From NCBI GenBank assembly GCA_900547965.1, contig URJE01000019.1:1-23107 (forward strand): a stretch of DNA of 23,107 nt, given 5' to 3'. Of the stretch, positions 6,692 through 14,658 are shown in pieces. The stretch is from an uncultured Eggerthella sp. GTDB taxonomy: Bacteria; Actinomycetota; Coriobacteriia; Coriobacteriales; Eggerthellaceae. Each line of letters starts with the position of its first letter. Within the stretch, counting starts at the first letter, position 1. Under the pieces are notes generated by a model. It was given only the letters and a program-made list of their open reading frames with translations, did not search any database and was not told where the DNA came from. Position numbers and translations under genes: made by a program.

Positions 6692-7513
6692 GTGAGCAAC
6701 ACCACCCGCCGTTCCCGCAGCTTAGCGCAGCGCACCCTTGCGCTGCTTATGTCCATCGCCTTGGCCACCACCCTAACCCCCAGCTTTGCCCTAGCAGAAG
6801 AAGCCAACAATGCTGTAGCAGCCACGGCAGAGCAAAGCTCCACGGCTGGCAGTGCAAGCAGCCCTTCCACGGCTGACGCTACCACAAACAAGGCAGACAC
6901 CACGCCAGATGCGAGCGAAAACCAGGCATCAGGCTCCAGCAGCGCCGCAGGGCACGCAACGGCCAGCAGCCCAAAGGCAAACGCTGGCGAAACGGCAGAT
7001 CCCAACAGCGCAAGCAAAGCACCGAGTCAATCAGCCAACAGTGCCGAGCCTGCAAATCAGACAACCAGCACCAAGGCAGATACCGTTTCGGCAACACTGA
7101 AGATCTCGGTTTACGGTACCACTCTGGTTTCGCACACCTTTGATATCGAAAAGGGCAAAACCGTTGAAGATATGCTGAACTTGGCAGTCGAGCAGGGCTA
7201 CATCAGCAGCTATTCTCATGGCACCCCCTACCCTGGCTACACGGCGTACTACGTGAACAGCATCACCGTAAACGGCATCGCATACACCCAGCCCGCTGAT
7301 TATTCGGAATACTGGTCGAGCACCATCAACGGCATCTGGGAAAGCGACGGCATCAATGGCAACAGGATTGAGTCCAGCGGCTTTTCCTACGAGCTGAGCT
7401 ACGTCTCAAACGATCCCAATACCAAATACGATAACGGCACGGGTAACTACCCAACCAACCCCAACACCCCCATCCCGACAAGGCAACGGGCAGCGACGCC
7501 ACTTCGTACGTAA
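6692..7513 (+). CDS. Secreted DUF4430 protein, N-terminal part of a frameshifted surface protein
   Basis: The frame starts at GTG 6692 five bases after AAGGAG. Residues 1 to about 36 are a signal peptide (twin-Arg-containing basic start, hydrophobic TLALLMSIALATTL, cleavage near FALAEE). A Ser/Ala/Thr-rich linker runs to about residue 128. Residues about 130-255 form a DUF4430 domain, the fold of the C-terminal domain of transcobalamin/intrinsic factor, with GKTVEDMLNLA, YYVNSITVNG and YWSSTINGIWES. The frame then stops at 7513 after a few out-of-register residues. From 7447 the +1-register frame is open for the next 1.6 kb and continues with a beta-propeller, so this piece and the next are almost certainly one gene of about 795 codons. 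Expected role: cell-surface corrinoid binding. Confidence 0.85.
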   Translation: MSNTTRRSRSLAQRTLALLMSIALATTLTPSFALAEEANNAVAATAEQSSTAGSASSPSTADATTNKADTTPDASENQASGSSSAAGHATASSPKANAGETADPNSASKAPSQSANSAEPANQTTSTKADTVSATLKISVYGTTLVSHTFDIEKGKTVEDMLNLAVEQGYISSYSHGTPYPGYTAYYVNSITVNGIAYTQPADYSEYWSSTINGIWESDGINGNRIESSGFSYELSYVSNDPNTKYDNGTGNYPTNPNTPIPTRQRAATPLRT

Positions 7514-9078
7514 AGAACACCGGCAATACCAGCACGGTAACCTCCGCCCCCACCTCTTCCAACAACGCGGCGCTTTCCTGGAAGAAAACCTACGGCAACG
7601 GCAATTACTCAGAAATCCTTACACTGGGCGACTCCATTTACTTCGCCTCATCGCTCCTGAACGCCGACTGGACCGCACAGCCCGCCGTATTGCACCGCCT
7701 GGACTCCAAGGGCGAGGAAACCGCATCGCTTCAGCTGTTCAGCGCCATTGATTCCACCTGCCGTCCGGTATACACCGACGGCGTTATCGTCATTCCCCTT
7801 TCCAATGGTCGTTTGCAGGGCGTATCTGCGAGCGAAATGAAAACGCTTTGGGTGTCGGGCACCATCGCATCGGGTACTCAGAACATTTCCACCGTAACCG
7901 CCTCTGGCGGCATGGTGTTCACCGGCACTGCCAATTCGCTTGACTCGAATTACAACGCCGCAACGGGCACGTTCTTCGGCATCAACGCCATCACCGGCGA
8001 ACGAGTTTGGGCAAACGAAGAAACCGACACGGGCTTCTACTGGTGCGGCGCTTGCAAGGTTGGCAACGTTTTGTTGTACGGCAACGACGCCGGCGTGCTT
8101 ACCGCCGTTGACCCAGCAACGGGCAAAACCGTTTCCACGCTTAAGCTGTCCTCTGCAATTCGCTCCACGGTAATCTCGAACAGCGCTGAAACCGAAGCGT
8201 ACGTCACAACAAACGATGGCACGCTGCACAAGATCGCGGTAGCCTCCGATGGCTCGCTTTCCGAATCTAATGCCACTTCCTTTGCCAACAAAAGCACCAG
8301 CACAGCAACTCTTTTCCAGGGCAATCTGTTCGTTGGCGGCTACGCAGCCGACTACACGGGAATACTCAGCATCATCGATGCTGCAACCATGCAGGTTAAG
8401 CACTCGGTTTCCCTTCCTTTCGAGGTAAAAAGCGCACCCTTGGTTGCCAAAGCGGCCGACGGCAACACATATGCCTACTTCACCTGCAATGGCGTCGAAA
8501 CGGACGGAGACAACAACCCCACCAACGGCGGTGGCGCTTGGGTGTACTGCCTGGAAACCAACACGGTAACCAGGCTCTTTGATGCCACGGGCGATGCAGC
8601 CAACTACTGCATAAAATCCATCACCATGGGCGCCGATGGCACGCTGTACTGGACCAACGATTCCGGCACGCTCTTTGCCCTGGCAAGCGCTGCCTCTCCC
8701 AGCAACGGTGGCAACGGCGGCAACTCTGACAACGCCCAAACACCTGAAAAACCTGAAACCAACAACCAGCAGAACAACGAAGCATCCAGCAGCAATACGG
8801 GTGGGCATGCCCCTGCCGCAACCCCCATTAGCGCTGGCAATGCATCTGCTGCAGCCCAAGCACCCCTGAGCGATGCTGAAGCACTGGCTGAAAACGAAGC
8901 TTCCAGCGAAGATGAGAACGGCGGCGCCGTCACCAGCGCATCTTCCGCTCGTGGCACCTCTTCCGACAACACCAACGATTCAAAGGGCGCTCCCTGGCTA
9001 CCCATCGCCGGCATTGTCGCGGGCTGCGCTGGTCTGATTGCCGTGGGCACGTTCCTGTTCCGTCGCCGTTCCCTGTAG
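7447..9078 (+). CDS. PQQ-like beta-propeller part of the frameshifted DUF4430 surface protein
   Basis: This frame has no ATG or GTG near its beginning (first possible start TTG 7690, no ribosome binding site), yet it reads as protein from about 7472 onward (PDKATGSDATSYVKNTG...). This supports its being the continuation of the DUF4430 gene. About 350 residues show PQQ/quinoprotein-like propeller blades, with recurring patterns such as GTFFGINAITGERVWANEE, GVLTAVDPATGKTVSTLKL and GTLYWTNDSGTLFALA. An Asn/Gly/Ser/Ala-rich spacer follows. The C-terminus is a membrane helix (WLPIAGIVAGCAGLIAVGTF) with a basic RRRSL end, so it is anchored in the membrane with the propeller outside. No LPXTG sortase motif precedes it. 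The propeller's ligand is unknown. Confidence 0.8.
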   Translation, partial: LPNQPQHPHPDKATGSDATSYVKNTGNTSTVTSAPTSSNNAALSWKKTYGNGNYSEILTLGDSIYFASSLLNADWTAQPAVLHRLDSKGEETASLQLFSAIDSTCRPVYTDGVIVIPLSNGRLQGVSASEMKTLWVSGTIASGTQNISTVTASGGMVFTGTANSLDSNYNAATGTFFGINAITGERVWANEETDTGFYWCGACKVGNVLLYGNDAGVLTAVDPATGKTVSTLKLSSAIRSTVISNSAETEAYVTTNDGTLHKIAVASDGSLSESNATSFANKSTSTATLFQGNLFVGGYAADYTGILSIIDAATMQVKHSVSLPFEVKSAPLVAKAADGNTYAYFTCNGVETDGDNNPTNGGGAWVYCLETNTVTRLFDATGDAANYCIKSITMGADGTLYWTNDSGTLFALASAASPSNGGNGGNSDNAQTPEKPETNNQQNNEASSSNTGGHAPAATPISAGNASAAAQAPLSDAEALAENEASSEDENGGAVTSASSARGTSSDNTNDSKGAPWLPIAGIVAGCAGLIAVGTFLFRRRSL

Positions 9079-9087
9079 GCTAAGACC

Positions 9088-9798
9088 ATGGCTGAAGATC
9101 CGAAAAAGCTCACCCGCGCCCACAAAATAGCGCTTGGCATAATCTCGGCTGCCTGCTGCTGCCTTATCGGCGTTTCAGCATTCGCGCTCGCTGCGCCCGA
9201 CGCGCTGAACCAGGACAACCAGGCAGAAGCCCCGCAGCAGGCAGACTCCGCTTCAACCGACTACGGCAACGACGTTACGCAAGAGGGCCAATCGAGCGAA
9301 GCGGCCGACCAAGACGGCAATACCCAGAACGAAAGCGGCGTCGCGTCGGGCAACCAGGGCAAAAGCGCTGAAAAGGAAGGCAGCACCGCAAGCAGCTCCG
9401 GCAACAAGGCAAGCTCTTCCAGCAGCAGCTCAAGCAGCAAGCAGAACAGCAATGGCAATTCCCAGGGCACTACTGCAAACTCCACCGCTTCTAACACCGT
9501 TACTGTTTCGGTATCCGTTTCCAGCAGCGCTGCCGATGGGCGCGTTTCAGGTAGCGCTCACCCCACCTTCAAGAAGGGAGCCACCGCCTACGATGCCCTG
9601 TGCGCCACCGGCCTTTCGGTAAGCACGAAAAGCAGCCAATACGGCATCTACGTGAGCGCCATCGGCGGCTTGGCGGAATTTGAATACGGTGGGAAAAGCG
9701 GCTGGATGTACTCCGTCAATGGAAGCGCGCCAAACGTTTCCTGCGGAAAGTACGTGCTCAAAGACGGCGACTCCGTTTCCTGGTACTACGTTAAGTAA
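9088..9798 (+). CDS. Membrane-tethered DUF4430 (transcobalamin C-terminal-like) protein
   Basis: The 236-residue product starts with a short basic cytoplasmic segment and one hydrophobic helix (about residues 14-34, IALGIISAACCCLIGVSAFA), acting as an uncleaved anchor or signal peptide. Residues 35-130 are an extremely Ser/Asn/Gln-rich linker with a run of serines. Residues about 132-236 are a compact DUF4430 domain: KKGATAYDALCATGL, YGIYVSAIGGLAEFEYG, SGWMYSVNG and the typical end KDGDSVSWYYVK. It starts nine bases after the propeller stop, and its own stop abuts the EcfT start (TAAATG). It is likely the membrane-proximal binding protein that passes corrinoid to the ECF S component; this is inferred from context. 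Cobalamin binding by this family is a structural expectation, not shown here. Confidence 0.85.
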   Translation: MAEDPKKLTRAHKIALGIISAACCCLIGVSAFALAAPDALNQDNQAEAPQQADSASTDYGNDVTQEGQSSEAADQDGNTQNESGVASGNQGKSAEKEGSTASSSGNKASSSSSSSSSKQNSNGNSQGTTANSTASNTVTVSVSVSSSAADGRVSGSAHPTFKKGATAYDALCATGLSVSTKSSQYGIYVSAIGGLAEFEYGGKSGWMYSVNGSAPNVSCGKYVLKDGDSVSWYYVK

Positions 9799-10752
9799 AT
9801 GAAACCCACCGCCTTCGACAGCCTGCACCCCACAATCGCACTGGGCTACTTCGCCGTAGCCTTGGCGCTTGCCATGGCCGCCCCGCACCCCCTGCTTCTG
9901 GCACTCTCGCTTGCCGCCGCGCTGACGTGCGGGGCATGGCTGCGGGGCGCGGGCGCGGTAGCGAAATCATTGGGGTGGCAGTTGCCGTTGATGTTGATAA
10001 TCGTTGCGGTGAACCCCCTGTTCAGCTCCACCGGAAGCACCGAACTGTTCCGCATAGGCACGCAAGCCGTGTACGCCGAAGGCTACGCCAACGCGCTTAC
10101 CATGGCGGCATTGCTGTTATGCGTGATGCAATGGTTTTCCAACGCGAATGCCGTGCTGGGCTCCGACAAGGTAATGGGAGCCCTAGGCGGCATACTGCCC
10201 ACCATTTCGCTGATGGTTTCCATGATCATGCGGCTTATCCCCCGGTTCGTGAAGCGCGGGCGCACCATCAATGACGCCCTAACCGCCTGCACCGCTGCGC
10301 GCGCTAGCCACAGCGCCGCCGCAACAAGCACTGCTGCACAAGCGGACAACAACACCGCAGCACGCGCATCGAACCCCAGCGAAACAATCAGCGTCCCATG
10401 TGCCGAGGGCATCCGCCCCACAAAACGCCTAAGCCGCGTCCGCTTCGCCGACCAGCTGCGTGTTTCTACCACCCTGATGGGCTGGAGCATGGAAGATTCC
10501 CTGGAATCGGCCGACTCCATGCGCTGCCGCGGTTGGGGCGCCGTGCGCAAGCGCACCACCTTCCGCCGAAACCGCTTCCGCCTGCGCGATGCCACAGCGC
10601 TTTCCGCGCTTGCCGCCCTAACCGTAGCCGCCGCCTTCGCCGCCTATTCCCTGGCAAATGGCTTTGGCTTCTTCCCTGCCCCGCACGGAACACTGGCCAG
10701 CCCCGTGGCGGCTCTGTACGCTCCCGTGCTGGCCTTCCCCCTTTTTGCTTGA
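9799..10752 (+). CDS. ecfT: ECF transporter transmembrane component EcfT
   Basis: This 317-residue membrane protein has an EcfT/CbiQ-type arrangement. The N-terminal helices lie at about residues 12-70 and two more at 95-150. Two cytoplasmic coupling segments follow: RLIPRFVKRGRTINDAL (about 143-160) and the A-R-G-like SADSMRCRGWG (about 236-246), which sit on the ATPase dimer. A final helix is near residues 265-290. Between the coupling segments is an Ala/Thr/Ser-rich insertion of about 45 residues (about 160-205) that ordinary EcfT proteins lack. ATG immediately follows the DUF4430 stop. It would connect the S component to the ATPase. Confidence 0.85.
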   Translation: MKPTAFDSLHPTIALGYFAVALALAMAAPHPLLLALSLAAALTCGAWLRGAGAVAKSLGWQLPLMLIIVAVNPLFSSTGSTELFRIGTQAVYAEGYANALTMAALLLCVMQWFSNANAVLGSDKVMGALGGILPTISLMVSMIMRLIPRFVKRGRTINDALTACTAARASHSAAATSTAAQADNNTAARASNPSETISVPCAEGIRPTKRLSRVRFADQLRVSTTLMGWSMEDSLESADSMRCRGWGAVRKRTTFRRNRFRLRDATALSALAALTVAAAFAAYSLANGFGFFPAPHGTLASPVAALYAPVLAFPLFA

Positions 10753-10773
10753 GCTTGCTGGAAAGGTTCGCCG

Positions 10774-12228
10774 ATGAACGCCGCCCTGAAATTCGAAGAG
10801 TTCTGCTTCTCGTACTCCGAAGCTGGAAATGGCAACGGCAGCACACCCGCCCTATTGGGACCTTTGAATGCCGAAATCGAAGAAGGCTCGTTCGCGCTGA
10901 TAACCGGCGCCACCGGTTGCGGCAAAACCACGCTGCTGCGTAGTTGCAAGCCCGAGCTTGCGCCTCACGGCAACCGCCAAGGCCGTATCACGTTGTTCGG
11001 GACCGATGCCGCAACGCTAAGTGCCGAAGAGTCAGCCCGCGCCGTGGGCTTCGTAACGCAAAATCCCGAAAACCAGGTGGTGTGCTCGGAACCCTGGCAC
11101 GAACTGGCCTTCGGGTTGGAAAACCTGGGTACCCCGCAACAAACCATGCGCCGCCGCATAGCCGAATTGGCGCATTTCTTCGGCATGAACAGCTGGCTGC
11201 ATCAGAACGTGAACAGCCTTTCCGGCGGCCAAACCCAGCTGCTGGCGTTGGCCAGCGTAATAGCCTGCGCCCCACGCATCCTGCTGCTAGATGAGCCTAC
11301 CAGCCAGCTCGACCCAGTAGCCGCCCATTCGCTGGCGCATGCGCTGTTCCGCATGAACCGCGAACTGAGCATAACCATCGTAGCCACCACGCATGCGCCC
11401 GAACTTCTGGCCCCCTACGCAACCCAGCATTTCAGGCTGGCAAACGGTACGCTAACCGAATGTCCCCTGCCCAAGCCGAAGCCATTCGTTCCCGCCGAAA
11501 ACCCACGAACCGCCAACGCGGGCACCAGCACAATTGCCCTGCATATCGACGACGCTGCCTTCCGCTACCAACGCAAAAGCCCCTTCGTGCTGAAGAGCTG
11601 CGACCTTACGGTTAAGAAGGGCACGCTGCACGCCGTGGTGGGCGGCAACGGGTGCGGCAAATCCACCCTGCTAGCGCTGGCCGCGGGAACCCTGCGCCCC
11701 GAGCGCGGGCACGTAAAAAGCCCTTGCCGAGACAGCCAAGGCTTCATTCCGCAAGACCCGAAAGCGTTATTCGTATGCGATTCCGTTGCCGAAGAGCTAC
11801 AGGATTGGCAACGCCCCTGCGGCTATTCCGACGAAGACATAACCACAATGTTGAAGCGCCTGGGACTAAACGGCCTGGAAAACACCCACCCCTACGACCT
11901 TTCGGGAGGGCAGCAGCAACTGCTGGCCTTCGCGAAGGTACTGCTTACGCACCCCTGCCTGCTTCTGCTGGACGAAGCCACCAAGGGGTTGGACCCGAAA
12001 ACCAAGCTCACGGTGGCGAAGCTATGCCGCCAGCTAGTTGATGAAGGCACCACCATCGTACTTGCCACGCATGATTTGCCCTTCGCGGCCTGCGTGGCTG
12101 ATGAAATAAGCATGCTGTTCGATGGCGAATGCGCCTGCACCGAAGCGCCCGCGCAGTTCTTCCGCGAGAACCTGTTCTACCGCGCCACCGCCAATGCCTT
12201 CACCGAAGCCTGGGGGCAGCAGCAATGA
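10774..12228 (+). CDS. ecfA: ECF transporter ATPase, two ABC domains in one chain (EcfA-EcfA')
   Basis: The 484-residue protein carries two complete ABC ATPase domains. Domain 1 has Walker A GATGCGKTTLL (about 45-55), Q-loop QNPENQVV, signature LSGGQTQLLALA and Walker B ILLLDEPTSQLDP, with TTHAPE as the switch region. Domain 2 has Walker A GGNGCGKSTLLAL (about 290-302), Q-loop IPQDPKALF, signature LSGGQQQLLAFA, Walker B LLLLDEATKGLDP and switch ATHD. Many ECF systems encode the two ATPases separately (EcfA1/EcfA2); here they are fused. GGAAAGG precedes the ATG, and the stop overlaps the S-component start as ATGA. It powers import through EcfT. Confidence 0.92.
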   Translation: MNAALKFEEFCFSYSEAGNGNGSTPALLGPLNAEIEEGSFALITGATGCGKTTLLRSCKPELAPHGNRQGRITLFGTDAATLSAEESARAVGFVTQNPENQVVCSEPWHELAFGLENLGTPQQTMRRRIAELAHFFGMNSWLHQNVNSLSGGQTQLLALASVIACAPRILLLDEPTSQLDPVAAHSLAHALFRMNRELSITIVATTHAPELLAPYATQHFRLANGTLTECPLPKPKPFVPAENPRTANAGTSTIALHIDDAAFRYQRKSPFVLKSCDLTVKKGTLHAVVGGNGCGKSTLLALAAGTLRPERGHVKSPCRDSQGFIPQDPKALFVCDSVAEELQDWQRPCGYSDEDITTMLKRLGLNGLENTHPYDLSGGQQQLLAFAKVLLTHPCLLLLDEATKGLDPKTKLTVAKLCRQLVDEGTTIVLATHDLPFAACVADEISMLFDGECACTEAPAQFFRENLFYRATANAFTEAWGQQQ

Positions 12229-12956
12229 GTGCCCTGGGCCACATCGCGCGCGCTGTCGTTGAAGCCGTAGCCCTTGCTGCACCGGTTTTAGCGCTCCTGG
12301 CCTGCGCTTACCTGCAGATCGAGCAATCAGCGCTGCTTACGTTGCTGGTTGGCTGCGCAGCGCTGGCCGTATTCTTCTGCGGCTTCGAAGCAGGTCGCCC
12401 GGCGTTGCGCCAGGTTATGCCCACCGCAACATTGGCGGCATTGGCGGCAGCTGGCCGCATCCTGTTCGCCCCCATCCCCGATTTCAAACCGGTAAGCGCC
12501 ATCTGCATCATCGCCGGCGTAGTATTCGGTAAGCACAGCGGCTTCATGGTAGGGGCGCTGGCAGCGCTGTGCTCGAACTTCTTCTTCGGGCAAGGCCCCT
12601 GGACGCCCTGGCAAATGTACGCCTGGGGCCTAGTAGGCTACATTGCCGGTGCGTTGGCGAAAAGCGGCGTGTTCGAGCTGGACGAAGGTCAAGGCAAGCC
12701 CCGCTTCGGCCTGGGCACCGTGGTGCTGCTGTGCTACGGCTTCCTTTCGGGACTGGGATACGGCTTCATCCTGAACAGCTGGTACATTGTGGCATTCCTG
12801 GTACCCATCACCTGGCAAGGCGCCTTGGCCGCCTACCTGGCCGGCCTGCCGCTAGACTTGACTCACAGCATAGCCACCGTGATATTCCTTTCGGCCCTCT
12901 ACCTGCCCTGGAAAAGAAAACTGGAACGCATCAAGCGCAAATACGCCCTGCGGTAA
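12225..12956 (+). CDS. ECF transporter S component, probable corrinoid-binding (CbrT-like)
   Basis: I chose ATG 12225, overlapping the ATPase stop as ATGA, rather than longer in-frame starts inside the ATPase gene. The 243-residue protein has about six hydrophobic helices and S-component features: a first ALAAPVLALLACAYLQIE helix, PISAICI-type FKPVSAICIIAGVVFGKHSG (residues about 86-105), FFFGQGPWTPWQMYAWGLVG (about 122-141) and a Lys/Arg-rich C-terminus. S components bind the substrate and dock on EcfT. That the substrate is a cobalamin-type corrinoid follows from the upstream B12 riboswitch and the DUF4430 partners in the operon; sequence alone does not prove it. Confidence 0.82.
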   Translation: MSALGHIARAVVEAVALAAPVLALLACAYLQIEQSALLTLLVGCAALAVFFCGFEAGRPALRQVMPTATLAALAAAGRILFAPIPDFKPVSAICIIAGVVFGKHSGFMVGALAALCSNFFFGQGPWTPWQMYAWGLVGYIAGALAKSGVFELDEGQGKPRFGLGTVVLLCYGFLSGLGYGFILNSWYIVAFLVPITWQGALAAYLAGLPLDLTHSIATVIFLSALYLPWKRKLERIKRKYALR

Positions 12957-13006
12957 AAATATTATCTGGTGTTAGCCCGGCGCATAGGATTCCGAATTTA
13001 TTTAGC

Positions 13007-13906
13007 TTAATCTGACTTGTTTTTCAGATTTGAAGTTATGAAGTCACAAAGCTTGTCGGCATTTTCGCTTCTCGAATCCGAATAAATTGCCGAAACCGGA
13101 AAGCGAACCCCTTCTTGCGAAACAAATGGGAGGCTGACGACGTCAGGTATCAAAACCTCCCAAGCAGATCCGCTGATGGCAAGAAGAGCGGCATCTTCAT
13201 TGTCCAAAAAGAAATTTCCGATGCTCTCTCGACTGTTGTCGAGTATCTCAAAATGAAGATTCACCCCATAATCAGAAGCTAAATCTTTCAAATAAGGGCA
13301 GACTTCTTCCGCATGAAACGGCAAAGCAGGTTTGACCGTCCTCAGATCATGCACCGAAAGTGCATCCCGAAATGCCAACGGGTTATTCGACTTCACTAGA
13401 AGATTAGGCGATACAGAATAGAGAAACTTTCGCTTAAAACCCTCGAGCATCGGAGCATCAAGCAGAACAGCAAAGTCAATATAGCCCAACCTCAAACCAG
13501 ACAAGCATCTCTCGTTGGGCAATTCGATTAGGCTTTCCACCCAACCACTCTTTCCTAGCAGATTCTTCACAAGTGGCGGAATTAAGGAGTCCCCTTCGCC
13601 CCAAGACGCAATAGCGCACTTCATTTTCCCCTCATCGGAAATACGTAACCTATGCGAGGAAGCGATTGAGCCTATTCTGTCTGCATGATGGATAACCGCT
13701 TCTGCCTCTTCGGCAATTAGCAACCCCACATCTGTCGGCAATATAGTTTTCCCTGATGACAAAATCAGCTTCAAATCCAGTTCCGACTCCAAACTCCTTA
13801 TAGCCTTTGAAACAGCCTGGGGAGTTACGAACTGCTCTTTTGCGGCACGGGAATAACTCCCTAGATGAATCGCAGAAACAAGATACTCAAGTTGGCTGAT
13901 ATTCAT
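13007..13906 (-). CDS. LysR family transcriptional regulator
   Basis: The 299-residue protein starts with a canonical LysR winged helix: MNISQLEYLVSAIHLGSYSRAAKE, then VTPQAVSKAIRSLESELDLKLI (residues 1-50) and TDVG. The rest is a periplasmic-binding-protein-like effector domain (about 90-295). A GGAGGGG site lies just before the ATG at 13906. It is convergent with the ECF operon, so it is probably not that operon's local regulator. The nearest gene upstream on the same strand is a small lipoprotein, separated by a terminator-like hairpin. The effector and targets are not evident. Base composition looks more AT-rich than in the flanking genes. Confidence 0.9.
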   Translation of the reverse strand: MNISQLEYLVSAIHLGSYSRAAKEQFVTPQAVSKAIRSLESELDLKLILSSGKTILPTDVGLLIAEEAEAVIHHADRIGSIASSHRLRISDEGKMKCAIASWGEGDSLIPPLVKNLLGKSGWVESLIELPNERCLSGLRLGYIDFAVLLDAPMLEGFKRKFLYSVSPNLLVKSNNPLAFRDALSVHDLRTVKPALPFHAEEVCPYLKDLASDYGVNLHFEILDNSRESIGNFFLDNEDAALLAISGSAWEVLIPDVVSLPFVSQEGVRFPVSAIYSDSRSENADKLCDFITSNLKNKSD

Positions 13907-13926
13907 TGCCCCTCCAAAGAAAGAAA

Positions 13927-13952
13927 GGGTCGCCAGCCGTCAATGGCGACCC
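13927..13952 (-). terminator. Hairpin between the lipoprotein gene and the LysR gene
   Basis: A perfect nine-base-pair stem (GGGTCGCCA / TGGCGACCC) with an eight-base loop is followed on the minus strand by TTTCTTTCTTT. It lies just before the LysR ribosome binding site, so it likely ends the lipoprotein transcript or attenuates read-through into LysR. Confidence 0.65.
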
Positions 13953-14103
13953 CCAACCCGTAATGTAGTTCTGACTTCCGGACCAGGACATAGATTCTAT
14001 CCCAGCTTAATGGGCGATTCGTTTTCGACGGTGTAATCATCGTCAAGCAGTCGCTCTCTCTCCTGTTTGTGTAAAACCTATTTACGCACAATACAATTTG
14101 TTG

Positions 14104-14658
14104 CTACTCGCCCTGGACCAACTCCCATTGATATTCAGCACCCGAATCCATCGTTGCCACAATCATCAACCCATCCATTTTAGAGGCGACTTTTTCTGCA
14201 AGTTGACGCCACTGGGGTCCGTTGTCATTCACCAATTGGGAACAGGCAGATTCGCCCAAATCGACAAGACAACCAATTCTCAAAGAGGAAGAACCCGCAT
14301 CACAACGATTGGGCATCGAACCCGACTCAAGAATTTCATCCTGATCAGCCGCGGAGAAAACACCGCATTCGCCCTCCCCCGAAACCGAAAGAGCAACAAG
14401 GGAGCCGCGAGATTCCCCAAGAATAAAAGAGACATCAAGATCGTATGAAGCAAGACAACGCCAATTTTCCTCGGCCCCGCCAAGCAGCACAGAAGGTTCA
14501 CCCAAGCTAAGCAACGTTTTATGATCTTGGTCAACAAGAAAAACGTTCCGCCCCGATGGGGTATTCCCTGAAGCGTCATCCGCCGATTGGCTTGAGTTTG
14601 CGCAGCCTAGCAATCCGAGGGCAAACACCAACGACATGACAGCATTGAGGAAACGCAT
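14104..14658 (-). CDS. Small putative lipoprotein of unknown function
   Basis: I prefer ATG 14658, about nine bases after AGAAGAGG; a GTG at 14664 would add two residues. The 184-residue product begins with a lipoprotein signal peptide (MRFLNAVMSLVFALGLLGCAN), with the lipobox LLGC placing the acylated cysteine near residue 19. The mature part is Ser/Glu/Asp-rich and has four further cysteines in pairs (WRCLAS, EGECGVF, NRCDAG, IGCLVD), which could form disulfides outside the cell. I do not recognise the family. It is divergent from the rRNA methyltransferase gene, with a 387-base gap between them. Its codon use and AT content resemble the adjacent LysR gene more than the surrounding genes. 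Confidence 0.7.
   Translation of the reverse strand: MRFLNAVMSLVFALGLLGCANSSQSADDASGNTPSGRNVFLVDQDHKTLLSLGEPSVLLGGAEENWRCLASYDLDVSFILGESRGSLVALSVSGEGECGVFSAADQDEILESGSMPNRCDAGSSSLRIGCLVDLGESACSQLVNDNGPQWRQLAEKVASKMDGLMIVATMDSGAEYQWELVQGE

Noticed and set aside
7459..7480. Programmed -1 ribosomal frameshift in the DUF4430-propeller gene
   Set aside because: A CCC slip is geometrically possible, but there is no classical slippery heptamer or evident downstream pseudoknot; an indel or sequence error is simpler.
7648..8859. 403-codon minus-strand open frame opposite the propeller gene
   Set aside because: It arises from strong codon bias of the plus-strand gene; no start signal and no plausible domain.
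8980..9078. LPXTG sortase anchor at the end of the propeller protein
   Set aside because: The segment before the final helix reads GAPWLPIAG, not LPXTG; anchoring is by the helix and basic tail only.
12129..12224. Longer start for the S component
   Set aside because: The extra codons lie inside the ATPase gene in another frame; ATG 12225 with an ATGA overlap gives the normal N-terminal helix.
13903..14091. 62-codon minus-strand frame upstream of LysR
   Set aside because: It spans the hairpin and the LysR ribosome binding site, and has no start signal of its own.
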